In this document: piece after piece, positions 32,883 to 43,438 of the stretch
Position numbering within the stretch: the stretch's first letter is position 1
Layout: each line of letters starts with the position of its first letter
NCBI GenBank assembly: GCA_001630475.1
Contig: KV419394.1
Location: 62,001 to 126,000, forward strand
Direction of reading: 5' to 3'
From: Sistotremastrum niveocremeum HHB9708
Taxonomy: Eukaryota > Basidiomycota > Agaricomycetes > Sistotremastrales > Sistotremastraceae
Length of the DNA stretch: 64,000 bases
Notes under the pieces: generated by a model
Told to the model about the DNA's origin: nothing
What the model saw: the letters and a program-made list of their open reading frames with translations, nothing else
The model's database searches: none
Position numbers and translations under genes: made by a program

Positions 32883-35409
32883 ATGTCTTCTCCCACGCAC
32901 GAGAAGTCTGAGCAGGCCTCGTTCGATGCGAAGCACGACTACGACGCCGAGCACAAGGGAACCCCTGAGATCGATGGTCAGTCTTAGCATCTCCTCTGTT
33001 CCCCGTACTCACCCAGCGCAGAGACCGTCCTCCACAACATCATCGGCCAGTTCGACGATCCCAACCTCGACCGCGAACATCTCGGTGATCTCGAGGATGA
33101 CTCCCCCTACCCCGAAGTGCGATCCGCCGTGGCCAACACCGACGATCCCGACATGCCCGTCAACACCTGGCGTGTCTGGGTCATTGGCATGGCCTTTGCC
33201 GTCCTCATCTCTGGTCTCAACCAGTTCTTCTTCTTCCGCTACCCCTCCGTCACAATTGGCGGGTGCGTACCTTCATCTCCATTTCATTATTTCATATTAA
33301 TGACTTGTTTGCAGTCTCGTAGCCCAGTTGCTCTCCTTCCCCGTCGGCCGCGCTTTCGCCACCTTCCTCCCTCGCAAGAAGATCGGCAACTGGCACATCA
33401 ACCCCGGTCCCTTCACCGTCAAGGAGCATGTCCTCGTCACCATCATGGCCTCCGTCGGTGCCGCCTCTGCCTACGCCACCGACATCATCGCCGTCCAGCG
33501 TGTCTACTACAACCAGTCCTGGAACTTCTCCTACCAATGGATGGTCGTCATGTCCACTCAGCTCATCGGCTTCTCCATCGGTGGTATCGCCCGTCGTTTC
33601 CTCGTCGCGCCCCCCTCCATGATCTGGCCCGCCAACCTCGTCTTCTGCGCCCTTTTCAACACCCTCCACTCCCAGCAGTACGCTGGTGCTGGAAGCCGTG
33701 GCGGTATCTCCCGTGAACGCTTCTTCGTTTACGTTTTCGTCGGCGGTGTTTGCTGGTACTTTGTCCCTGGTTACCTCTTCACCGGTCTTTCATACTTCTC
33801 CTGGGTATGCTGGATCGCTCCCAACAACATCGTTGTCAACCAGTTGTTCGGAACCGTCTCCGGTCTCGGAATGTCCCTCATTACCTTTGACTGGTCCCAG
33901 ATCACCTATATCGGCTCTCCGTACGTTATCTCCGCTATTTCATCTAATCTTATCTTATTAATTAAATCATTTTTCTAGTCTCGCCACTCCCTGGTGGGCT
34001 GAAGCCAACATTATGGGCGGTTTCGTCTTCTTCTTCTGGTTCCTTACTCCCATCCTTTACTACACCAACGCCTGGTTTTCCAAGTACATGCCCATCTCAT
34101 CCCGTACTTCCTTCGACAACACCGGCGCTCCCTACAACGTCTCCGCTATCCTCACTCCCGAGGGTACTCTCGATGCCGAGGCTTACCACAACTACTCTCC
34201 CCTCTTCCTCTCTACCACTTTCGCCCTCTCTTACGGTCTTTCCTTCGCTGGTATCACCTCCACCCTCGTCCACTCCTTCCTTTACTTCAGGAAGCAGATC
34301 TGGGTGCAATCCAGACGCTCTCTTTCTGAGCAGCCGGATATCCATGCTCGTCTTATGAGCGTGTACAAGCAGGTCCCTGAATGGTGGTATGCTATCATCT
34401 TCGTTACCATGTTCGTCTTCGGTGTTATCTCCATCGAAGTCTGGCCTACCCAGATGCCCGTCTGGGCCTTTGTCCTCGCCTTGATCATCGGTACGTTCCT
34501 TCTCTTCGTTCTTCTTCGACTTTATCTGACGACGCTTTAGCATTCGTGTACATGATCCCCGTCGGCATGATCCAGGCTATCACCAACCAGCAGATCGGTC
34601 TCAACGTCATCACCGAGCTCATCATCGGTTACGCCCTTCCCGGCCGTCCCATCGCCATGATGATGTTCAAGACCTGGGGCTACATCGCCATGGCCCAAGG
34701 TCTTCAATTCTCCTCCGACTTCAAGCTCGGTCACTACATGAAGATCCCCCCTCGTCCCATGTTCTGGGGTCAAGTCGTCGCCACCGTCATCGCAGGAACT
34801 ACCCAACTCGGCGTCCAAGCATGGATGTTCACCAACATCGATGGAATGTGCTCATCGGACCAGAAAGACGGGTTCATTTGCCCCTCTACTCAAGTCTTCG
34901 GTACCGCTTCTATCATTTGGGGAGTTATCGGTCCCGCTCTCCAGTTCTCTAAGGGACAGCTCTACTACGGTCTCACATTCTTCTTCCTCGTCGGAACAGT
35001 CGCCCCCGTCATCCCATGGCTCATCGCAAAACGCTACCCCAACTCCGTCGCCAAATACATCAACCTTCCCGTCATCTTCTCCGGAACAGGTCTCATTCCC
35101 CCCGCTACAGCAGTCAACTACGTTCCTTGGGGAATCGTCGGATTCATCTTCCAATATTGGATCAGACGCCGTCACTTTGGATGGTGGACCAAGTACAATT
35201 ATGTTCTTTCTGCGGCGTTGGATTCGGGTGTTGCGGTGTCGGCGATTATCATTTTCTTCTGTCTTCAGTACCCGAGGAACGGTACTATTGGAGAGAATAA
35301 TGTGTTGATTTGGTGGGGTAATACGCGCAGCTTTACTACGGCCGATGGACAGAGTTTGCCTCTTCTCGCACCCCCCGCGAGTGGCACCTTTGGTCCTACG
35401 TCGTGGTAA
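32883..35409 (+). CDS. Oligopeptide transporter (OPT family), 773 residues
   Basis: This is a proton-coupled transporter of small peptides (or related metal chelates/glutathione) of the OPT family. Five exons: 32883-32976, 33022-33262, 33315-33920, 33979-34490 and 34541-35409; the sum is 774 codons. The acidic cytosolic N-terminus (about 75 residues) leads into DDPDMPVNTWRVWVIGMAFA, the standard entry to helix 1. Family marks include NQFFFFRYPSVTIGGLVAQL, the OPT signature NPGPFTVKEHVL, PANLVFCALFNTLH, ITNQQIGLNVITELIIGYAL with PGRPIAMMMFKTWGY, LGHYMKIPPRPMFWGQV, CSSDQKDGFICPSTQVF and WWTKYNYVLSAALDSGVA. About 14-16 membrane helices are visible. Length and motif order are normal. Codon use is strongly C-ending (TTC, ATC, CTC) compared with the neighbouring genes, as in highly expressed fungal genes. 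Substrate cannot be told from sequence alone. Confidence 0.93.
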
Positions 35410-35442
35410 TTCTAAAAACTAATTTGTACTATGCCCTCTTCC

Positions 35443-35475
35443 CTTTTTCTTTTCTTTTCTTTTCTTTTCTTTTCT
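35443..35475 (+). repeat. TTTTC microsatellite
   Basis: About six copies of CTTTT/TTTTC in tandem lie 35 bases after the transporter stop, in its 3' UTR. Confidence 0.8.
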
Positions 35476-35730
35476 GTGATTACTTGTTGTTTGGTTAAAT
35501 TTGAAGGCAATAGTGCTGATCTTTGACGTGTTGTGTTGCTTCTACTTTAGTCCTTTTACGAGTGGAACGCGATTATCTCTTTTGATGTTGTTGTTGTTCC
35601 TATTACTACGTATACGTATACTTACTACGACTCCCTTGTACTACCCCCCACCCCTCTCTACGACGACATTACATAGTATTCTTTACGAACGTCAATGGAA
35701 ATAGATTCGCACATCATTGATATCTTCGTC

Positions 35731-36410
35731 TTCGTTTGATTCTCGACTTGATCTCTTTTCATCAATCATCGACTCGACCCTGCTGCGCTACTCGCCTCGT
35801 GCAGACTCAAGAGCATCGCTCGCATCAAAAGTCTAGGGTCGTTCCCTGATTCTCGTCCTAATCTACACGTTTCTATACATCCATTCATTCGGGATAATCA
35901 TCGTTTCGTCTGATCAATATTCGTAGCTTGAGTCCCTTTCATCGACCCTTGATTTCGGGCTCGAGCTTAGACTGCGCTACGTATACTCGCTTCATGAAGA
36001 CTCAAGAGGATCAGAGAATCATAGGATCTTCGCATCAAAAGAAAGGGTCGTTCCCTGATCCACGTTCTTGTGCTCGTTCTGCACGATTGTATACATTAGT
36101 TAATGTTCATTCGGTGACCTTTGATCACTTTGATGACTTCATTTGAGAATTGAGAGAATCATCGTTTCGTTTACTTCCCTTGATGCCGAGTCCTTTTCGT
36201 CAACTCTTTCCTCTAGTCGAGTCGACCCTTGATTTCGGGCTTGAGCTTGAGCTTAGACTGTGCAACTCGCTTCATCAAGACTCAAGAGGATCATAGGATC
36301 TTCGCATCAAAAATAGGGTCGTTCCCTGATCCACGTTCACGTTCTTATTCTCATTCTACACTTTTCTATACATTCCATTGATTTCGACTTTGATGAAGTC
36401 ATTTGAGATA
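35731..36410 (+). repeat. Three imperfect tandem units of about 200-270 bp
   Basis: The exact core AGGGTCGTTCCCTGAT occurs at 35,835-35,850, 36,044-36,059 and 36,315-36,330. Each core is preceded by GACTCAAGAG and CGCATCAAAA. Units two and three also share CCTTGATTTCGGGCT. Around the cores the units share ATTCATTC-type and ATCATCGTTTCGT segments. The units differ by small insertions, so the array is old. There is no open frame with constant content; it lies in the spacer downstream of the transporter. Confidence 0.8.
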
Positions 36411-37674
36411 ACGCGGCGCGGTCTCGGCTGATCGACGCCGGCCTCTCCCCGCTCCCTCGGAGTCCTCCATTCCCAAAGAGCCCTTGCCGTGGATAGCCGC
36501 TCGGCTTGGGATCTCCGCTCCGTCTCCGCCTCCGAATTCAAAGCTTTCCGATTTCGCCTTTTCCTTTTTTGGGATGATGACAGCGATATTTTTGCTTCCG
36601 TTCCGTTCTGAATGAAGCGTCATGGCTGGTCGATCATATCATCGGCATAATGATGCAGGAACAATAGTGGGCGCTGTCGAAGATTCGGCATGTCTGTTTG
36701 GTAGCTATAGCGCAGCACTAGTACTTCTATGCGAGATCTGAGGACAGTGTGCTGGCGTCGAGAATCGAGATTGATGATGAATCTTACAAAGATGTCGATA
36801 TCGTCGTATCTATCGATATAGCTTTCGTCAATAAGGCACGTATTGGAGATGGATATAGTTACATGTGCTTTAGCCATTCAGGAACGCTCGGATAGCAATA
36901 CGCGCGAATGACTAAAGTCTATATTATTAGCTAGATTGCACTTCGCAAGCGTCAAGCTTGCTCATCACCATCACCACCACACCTGCATCTGACGGTCATG
37001 CATGTCAATTGTCATTGACACCTCGACGTCCCCGACGATTCTCCCACTGTCCGGCCCCTTGAAACATGTTTCGCACACTGAGATTCTCAGGCTTTTCGAC
37101 GGCCTACGTACGCGTAGGCATTTGACACGCACAGCGTCAAGCCTAGCGCTGCGAATAAACTGCTTGGATTATGTACACCCATTCCCACCACGCCCATTCT
37201 TCCCACCTCTCACCTCCGCATTCCTACGATCCCAACGCAATGAGTGTACCGCAGAATTGGATTCGTAGTCCGTACCAACGGTCGAGGCTCCGATAATCGC
37301 CAACCGCGACCAACGTGAAATTGGGGATATGATGAATGATAAAACGCTTTGGCGTTGGAGTGGGTGAGTGAAGTGTAGAAAATGGATAGAGGGAATAATG
37401 AACGTGCTTCTAGTGCTCGCGGTTGATGTGAATTCTTTGCCCCTCGCGAGAGAATAGGGTGTCTAATCAGCGTATTGTGATCGTTCGTTTTTCTTCTTTT
37501 GGGGCTATGAGCTTGCGTATGGGAGCCAAGGGAATCATCAGCCGCCGGTATAAGAACGTCCGTGAAGGACCATCTTCCCCTGTTCTTCCTTGGAGTCCTG
37601 CTAGCAAGCACTTTCGTCCCTAATCCGACTCGGTCAACGAGAATTAACCTCTCACCGGTATCAAAACGAACATT
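36411..37674. other. Intergenic between tandem repeat and DUF6593 gene
   Basis: No supported gene. The minus-strand frame at 37,210-37,611 and the plus-strand frame at 37,002-37,268 show no motif. The final 100 bases are the promoter of the DUF6593 gene. Confidence 0.4.
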
Positions 37675-38677
37675 ATGATGGAAACCACTTCCGGTCCCTC
37701 AATGACCATGACTCAAACCGCATCCCCCGCCCCGATGTCCCCAATGGCCGAACCAATGGCCGCGCCCATGTCTGCACCCATGTCTGCACCCATGTCCTCA
37801 CCCATGTCCTCACCCATGCCAGCACCCATGTCTGCGCCCATGTCCGCACCCATGCAGGCCCCAATGCAAGCCCCAATGCCAGCCCCAGCACCCGCATTCT
37901 CCCCTGTAATGTTCTCCACCGCCGCCCCCGTCCCCTCCGGCAAAGCAATGCGCTTATCCCTAACCACCACCTCATTGAACAACTGCGTCATATCGAATGA
38001 TTCCGACGCAGTCTTCTTCGAGATCGTTACTCCGTCTTGGGAGCCTAATAATACGAAGATTAGGAGATTGGATCCTAATACGAGGGAATTGGAGTTGGTG
38101 GCTGAGCTTGAGAGGAGTGGAGGGATGGAGAAGGATGGGATGACTATGGGTGGAGGGATGAAGAAGAAGGGACCGGATGCTGTGAGGTTGAGAGGAGAAC
38201 AGTTCAGACCCGTTACGGAGTTCTTGAAGGCGGAGGACGGGGCGGGTAAAATGTAAGTCATGTTCTACGTCCGGAGGACCACGCGCTGATTTGATTTGGT
38301 CTTGATAGAAATAGCGTGTTTAGAGGGAAGGATGGCAAACAATATCGGTGGCAAGAGAAGAAGCGTCAACTCCAGGTGCGTATCGTCTATGATCTGTATG
38401 ATGGATTAAAGCTGATCGTGTCGCGATAGTTGATTCGTCAAGACGAACCTGACAAGCCAGTGGCCACCTTCCACCGAGAACGCCGCTACTTCTTCGTTCT
38501 CCGCATGAGCCGTCAACCATATCTCGAAATCCAACCTGGATGCATGGAGACCCTCGACTCATTGATTGTGTCTTTCTTGCTCGTCGAGAGGTACGTCATT
38601 CTTCATTTTGTGGATGATCTGTGTATTGATCTGTGTAAAGGAAACGAAGAGGATTATTTGGATCAAAAGATGATTAA
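37675..38677 (+). CDS. DUF6593 domain protein with Pro-Met repeat, 280 residues
   Basis: Four exons: 37675-38252, 38309-38375, 38430-38590 and 38641-38677; the sum is 281 codons. Residues about 18-70 are a low-complexity Pro/Met/Ala/Ser tract built from 12-nt units encoding PMSA or PMQA. The folded part follows: MRLSLTTTSLNNCVISNDSD, FFEIVTPSWEPNNTKIRRLD, VFRGKDGKQYRWQEKKRQLQ, TFHRERRYFFVLRMSRQPYL and ETLDSLIVSFLLVERKRR. This order and the closing IVSFLLVE.KRR fit basidiomycete DUF6593 proteins, whose function is unknown and whose fold resembles lipid-scramblase-like tubby domains in some predictions (from memory). It ends with GLFGSKDD. There is no signal peptide. The gene is convergent with the CCDC124-like gene. 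Confidence 0.85.
37734..37884 (+). repeat. 12-nt minisatellite coding Pro-Met-Ser-Ala
   Basis: About a dozen copies of a CCCATGTCTGCA-like unit lie in frame in exon 1 of the DUF6593 gene. Several neighbouring units are identical, so copy number may vary between strains. Confidence 0.85.
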
Positions 38678-39100
38678 ATCATCAATTCTCACCGACGGCC
38701 AATCACTATAATACTTGCAGGCTTACAAGTTATTTATCAGATAACCTTTGCCGATCTTGAGCCTGGATCCTAGAGCGAGGTATCTTCACATCGTATTCAT
38801 CGTATTCTTCATACATAGGCATAGGCATTTATTCGGGTGGACGTCGTCTTCCGTTCATCGTAATTATCGTACATTTATCTTGTAAAACGTTGTAGGCACA
38901 AAATCATGCATGGATATAGATCGAAAAGCTCAATAGCCTATCCCTAGAGATAGAGCTTCGTATCAATATATGATTGGGAAGTATTAAAGACAGGCTGGAT
39001 GCCACGTGTCACGAAAGGGCGGAAGACTCACTAATGTGCTAAGATCGGAGAGTGTTTGACTCGACGCTACTCGTCCCGGTGTGCTGTGGACTGGCCCTCT
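38678..39100. other. Convergent 3' region
   Basis: Both neighbours end here. The sequence is AT-rich with TATA-like runs around 38,940-39,000, consistent with two 3' UTRs. No gene or repeat was found. Confidence 0.5.
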
Positions 39101-40190
39101 TCATTCTTGTCGTAGCCTCTCTGCTACCGTGTCGCGCTGACCCTTCAAGGCGCTGACTTTGTCCTCCTTCGAGGCGTTATAGTCCACGACGACTTGGTTA
39201 AACCTGTCGATCGCGAGTCAGACTGTGTAGTAAGAGGAGGTAGTGGAAAGGACGTACGGATTATCTGGACTCTTCTGGAATTGCTTGAAGAGAAGATCTT
39301 TGTACTGATTCAGACGAAGACCGGGATGCTGAAGAGCATATAAGCATTGTTGAGTGGCAGTAGGAACGGAAGAAAAAGACATACATCTTTCTTGATAATC
39401 GGCAGCTCGCGTTCTTGATATGCTTCAAAAGCAGCCTGTGAAACATTGAGCCTATCACTGACGCGTTAGGAGAAAGAATGCACCTTGAATCGTCGTTCAG
39501 GATGTCTTTCAAGACCCGCAGCAGCCTGTCCAACGCTCGCTTTATCCGCTTTGGCATTGATGACAGTCAAGAGATCCAATGCATCATCGATGCCCGTCGC
39601 CGCGAACGACTCGACGAGTTTATGCTCATCATCCGCGCTCGAAGAGATCGCTGGAGAAATGCGTCGGTACAGACGTTTTACCCCAACATTGAGCAGGCGG
39701 CAGACTGACCTCCTAATCCCCCACCAGCAGCAATAGCACCAGGTCCAGCAGGGACCTCTTTCTCCTTTGCTTTCTTCGACGAACTCGCTCCTGATGCTGA
39801 TGCTGCGCCTTTCTTCGCGCCGGCTTTGGGAGCAGCTTTGGGTTTCGCAGATGCGATACTGGCTTCTTCCTCTGCTAGTAGACGTTCTCGTTCTGCTTTC
39901 TTCGCTGCTTCCTGACGCCGTTTTTCTTCTTTTTCTTCCTTTGATGATTTGCCTGATTTACTGCCATCGGCCCATTCGTTGGCTTCTTTAGCTTCCTGTA
40001 ATGGTGGTTAGTGTCGCATTTTGACAGGGGTGCGAGGTGCCATGATGTGGATGAAGTGGACTTGAGTTGTGGTTTGGCTGAGACGAAGACGAACCTTCGC
40101 AGCGGCTGCCGCCTCTTTCTTTTTCTCCTCGTTTTCGGCTTTCTTTGCGCGGCCTGATTCTTTCTTTGCGTTTCCGCCTTTGGGTGGCAT
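39101..40190 (-). CDS. CCDC124/Lso2-like ribosome-associated protein, 257 residues
   Basis: CCDC124 and yeast Lso2 bind idle 80S ribosomes and help them resume translation after stress. Six exons, read downward: 40190-40095, 39995-39710, 39650-39484, 39435-39385, 39328-39258 and 39203-39101; the sum is 258 codons. The N-terminus is MPPKGGNAKKESGRAKKAEN and then a long Lys/Glu/Ala-rich coiled coil through KRRQEAAKKAERERLLAEEE. An Ala/Lys/Ser linker follows. The conserved C-terminal domain has HPERRFKAAFEAYQERELP, IIKKDHPGLRLNQYKDLLF and KQFQKSPDNPFNQV, the last being the family hallmark (xxSPxNPxNQ). It ends with a short charged tail. Length is close to that of known family members (about 200-260). 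It is a conserved housekeeping gene. Confidence 0.9.
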
Positions 40191-41150
40191 GGTGAGTATT
40201 GAAATAGAGAGACGATGAGAACGTGAGCGAAAGGCGAGGAAAGAGTCAGTCGCTTCTTGATTTGGTAACGCGGCTTCAATTGAGACTACAATTCGAAGTA
40301 ACACTGTGAAGAGTCGCACGAATAGAAAATGTTTCAAACCCAATTACGGACTTCAACGACGTGCCTTCATTTTTGTGTACTCTTGATTAGGAGGGTTCCG
40401 AAGAGTGTATACTTCTTTTGCTACACTTTTCCAGATTCAGAACTTCAGAACAAAGAGAACGAAATGGATTCCAATTCATGGCGTCGAAAAAATTGCATTT
40501 GACTTGTATGAATTATATACAGAGAGATAATGTAAATAAAGTAAGGAGTCAGACTTGCGCTGCTCTCGTTGGCGGAAGAACCAGAGCGTTCAAAGATCAC
40601 TCAGTCCAACCACCGAACGTCCTCGAAGAAAGTCTTGCGACTTTCTATAGTTCTCGGTTATACGAGGCAAGCGTGAGTTGTCATCGAACTCCTTTAAAGG
40701 ATGCGGCATGAGTAAACATGCGAGATACCGAGTTAGTTTCTATAGAATAGATCCTAGCTGAGTATGTTCTAAGGAATAGAGTTACGCTGAGCGGAGTCTT
40801 ATATACTGCCAGACTGTGTTTAGGGCAGGCTTCGGCTGCGAGGCCAGTTAGCCGAGCCGAATATCATTTTCGGTTGAAGGCCCGAGCGTTTTGACTTTCC
40901 ACACACCTCTTTCGTCCAGCTCATCGATCGTGTTCATCCAAATTCATCGAATATTCATCTTCGTTGACTCAAATGAACATCTCATACGAAAAGGAACAGA
41001 CTCCACAATCTCTAAATCTTCTCAGGAACTGATTGCTATGAGTCCTCTAATCCTGCTCCACTGGTGGCTGCACATGCTTCCAATCTCGTCGATCATGAAC
41101 TCGTTCAAACTCTCTTTCGAGCTTAGATTGGAGACAAGGTCCCACTTCTA
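40191..41150. other. Intergenic region upstream of CCDC124-like gene
   Basis: This is the promoter side of the CCDC124-like gene. A small frame at 40,418-40,711 (+) has no motif. The 40,891-41,126 part may include an upstream exon of the candidate gene at 41,151 (an acceptor CTTAG at 41,122-41,126 is in phase), but no donor could be paired with confidence. Confidence 0.35.
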
Positions 41151-41807
41151 ATGACGTGCCTTTCGACGGACACGGCGAAGCGACGGAAGGCGACACCACC
41201 AGTCGATTCAACTCCATCGCTTGGGACCGATCTCTCCGGCTTATCCGAAGTTTGCCTCCACAGCTCGTTGGAGAGACCGACCTTGCCCTATCTGGCCCTA
41301 TCTGATATGGGTATATGGCTCCTTGTCCTGGTCCCTGGGACCCTCTCGCGGACGAGCATGATGTCAGTAAGTGCCAAGTTATCTGCTCCCTTTCATGACG
41401 AGCGACGATGCTGAACCTTTCTCCCCGATAGATCGACTCGATCACACGACCCACCTTTCTGTGTTCTTGCATCAGCCAAGGCCATCCCTGCTCGACGTCA
41501 CTCGGTGCTCGCCGTAGCTCCCTCACTGACGCTATGTCTGACGAGCCTTGTGGCACTGAAGACAATCGAAATATGGCACTTTCCTTATCTTCGGTCTGCA
41601 ATGAGCGGAAGTGCGCGAGGAAGCCTGCGGTTCTCCGTACATTGGTGCGTAGAGGCTTCTCTTCGCTTTCGAGAAGATGGACGATCCTAATAAGCTATCT
41701 CTTCTGATTGCAGGCTTTTCATCGCGATGCATCATCTCCGCCGTACGACGAAAAGGCAAATGTCTTCGGCGCCACGCAGAAACCTGATTAGGCGTTCTGC
41801 GTCATAA
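41151..41807 (+). CDS. Candidate orphan gene, three exons
   Basis: Exons are 41151-41366, 41432-41644 and 41715-41807. All junctions are phase 0 with strong GTAAGT/GTGCGT donors and ATAG/GCAG acceptors, giving 173 residues. The frame could extend upstream to an acceptor at 41,126 (IGDKVPLL before the Met). Exon 2 carries MSDEPCGTEDNRNMALSL and RKCARKPAVLRT; exon 3 ends RRNLIRRSAS. I recognise no domain. A 184-codon minus-strand frame (41,047-41,601) covers the same bases and is the competing reading. The consistent splice phases favour the plus strand, but not strongly. Confidence 0.35.
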
Positions 41808-42036
41808 CGCACCCTCCATCACCGTTCTCACCGTTCACATTTGGACGGGGGGCGAGATGACGTCGTTTACCGTTGAGCAGTCGCTCAGGCGGCTTCTCGT
41901 GGACTTGAGTAATTCGCGAGTAAGGAGTACCGCGACGTACCTCTATGCATTTGAGTAAGCATTCGCAAAGGAGACCTTGATTGGTAGGTTTTCGTTCATG
42001 TCCTTCCTACCTCTTCCTCGCAAAGATTATACATAT

Positions 42037-42092
42037 CGACATTTGCACGTCAGGCTGATCTACTGATGTTACTACTCCGCTTATTATATGAG
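42037..42092 (+). repeat. Direct repeat, copy 1
   Basis: Starts CGACATTTGCACGTCAGGCT and matches 42,482-42,537 with a few differences. It is followed by a T/C-rich run ending ATTGCAG. Confidence 0.8.
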
Positions 42093-42481
42093 CTTCATCT
42101 ACCCTTCTTCACATCGAACGTGTCTTCTGGCTTAGACTGATTTTCTTCCTTCATTGCAGATGAGCACGACTGTCATCGGAGGCTGCTACTTTGCCTGGTG
42201 TAGCCCTTTGAGCTACGGACGACGGACGGTTCTCTTTTGGGCAAGCATATACAGGACAGACTTAAGATTGCTGTGCTGCCCGATGGTACGTGCAGTGTGT
42301 AGGTATCTCGACAGTCACTGACCCAGCATCTTCTAGCCCGGACGCACTGCCTCAGCCTCTGCATTGCTACAAGAGATTGCTCTGTTCTGTGATTCTTAAG
42401 CTACCTCACCATATCGATTGCCACTCTGTAAGTCGTCATCTTCGAACTTCTACCCCACTCTATTTCAAGGATGATATACAT

Positions 42482-42537
42482 CGACATTTGCACGTCAGGC
42501 TGAACCTCTGATGTTACTACTCCGCTTATTATCTGAG
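42482..42537 (+). repeat. Direct repeat, copy 2
   Basis: Second copy of the 56-bp segment. It is followed by a T/C-rich run ending CTCTGCAG about 65 bases later, in the same way as copy 1. Confidence 0.8.
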
Positions 42538-43438
42538 TTTTTGATCTTCTCACTTCGATGTTCTTGTACCTTTCCGTATGCTGACTCGCTTCCCATTCTC
42601 TGCAGATCGACTATCTCGATGACGACCTTTCGCATTTCTGAAGAACTTTTGGCTGATACTGGCGCGATCCGGCCGCGGACGCCAGCTTTTCGATGTCCAA
42701 TTTCTTCAAGTTCCTAGTCGTGTCTTGGTCGACTGACCTAGTACAGCCTTACTCCTTCAGCCTTCTTGGCGCGCCCGATACGTTTTCGATTATGAAGGGC
42801 CAGAGGATTGGGCCATGACCATTTATGGCGTTTTTTGATGGGGCCCTCAACGAGACGGATGGAACTCTTTCTCGTCCTGGGGAACGCATTAGAATAACTC
42901 TCGAAAATTCTGTTGACTGCTCGAGCTCGGCGTCCTAGGATATCGTTCGCCTTGTCTCGGGAAATGGCCTCGCCATATTCTTTTCTCCCACCCTTTCTTC
43001 TTTGTTGACGAAGTGTACTCTGTATAATAAACCGTGCCCTCATAACCTTTGCGTGGAGACCCAAATGAGCGAGATCTGATTTCGTCCACAGAAAATTATA
43101 CTCGTGACATGACGCGCTTGTCCTCAACTGCACCCGTCATTCGACTCGCGCGGGCATGTGAGTCGTCTGTTGGCATTTTGAAAAAGCTTTCGTCCCGTCA
43201 GGTTCGTGACCTGAGTGGCATTCTATTCCAGACCCTTTTGCTCATTGTCCGTATCCAGTGTCGTTGAGAATTGAGCCCTACTCACCTGGGTCGAGCAGCA
43301 AAAGGCAGAGCCATCGAGAGCTCTTTCGTCTCTTCAGGTGCTCAATCTCTTGCAACACGCAATGGCTCCCCTAACTTACTGGGAATCCTAGAGACTCGAG
43401 CTATCAGCACTCAATCCAGCCCCTTTCCCCGCAAAAAA

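Larger units (their letters stand above)
41808..43438. other. Intergenic with repeated pyrimidine-rich segment and MYND promoter
   Basis: No supported gene. It contains a 56-bp direct repeat (42,037-42,092 and 42,482-42,537), each copy followed by a pyrimidine-rich stretch ending in a TGCAG acceptor-like site. From about 43,105 to 43,438 the sequence matches the promoters of the other two MYND genes (CGCGCTTGTCCT..., GGGCATGTGAG..., GTATCCAGTGTCGTTGA). Confidence 0.5.

Noticed and set aside
32008-33669. Long plus- and minus-strand frames across the Per1 and transporter genes (for example 32,002-32,469 + and 33,292-33,669 -)
   Set aside because: They are shadows of strongly biased coding sequence on the opposite strand and show no motif.
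37713-38261. 182-codon minus-strand frame over the DUF6593 gene
   Set aside because: Antisense of the Pro-Met repeat and the coding exon; the plus strand carries the family motifs and phase-consistent introns.
41047-41601. 184-codon minus-strand frame
   Set aside because: No motif; it competes with a three-exon plus-strand model whose junctions are all in phase. Neither is secure.
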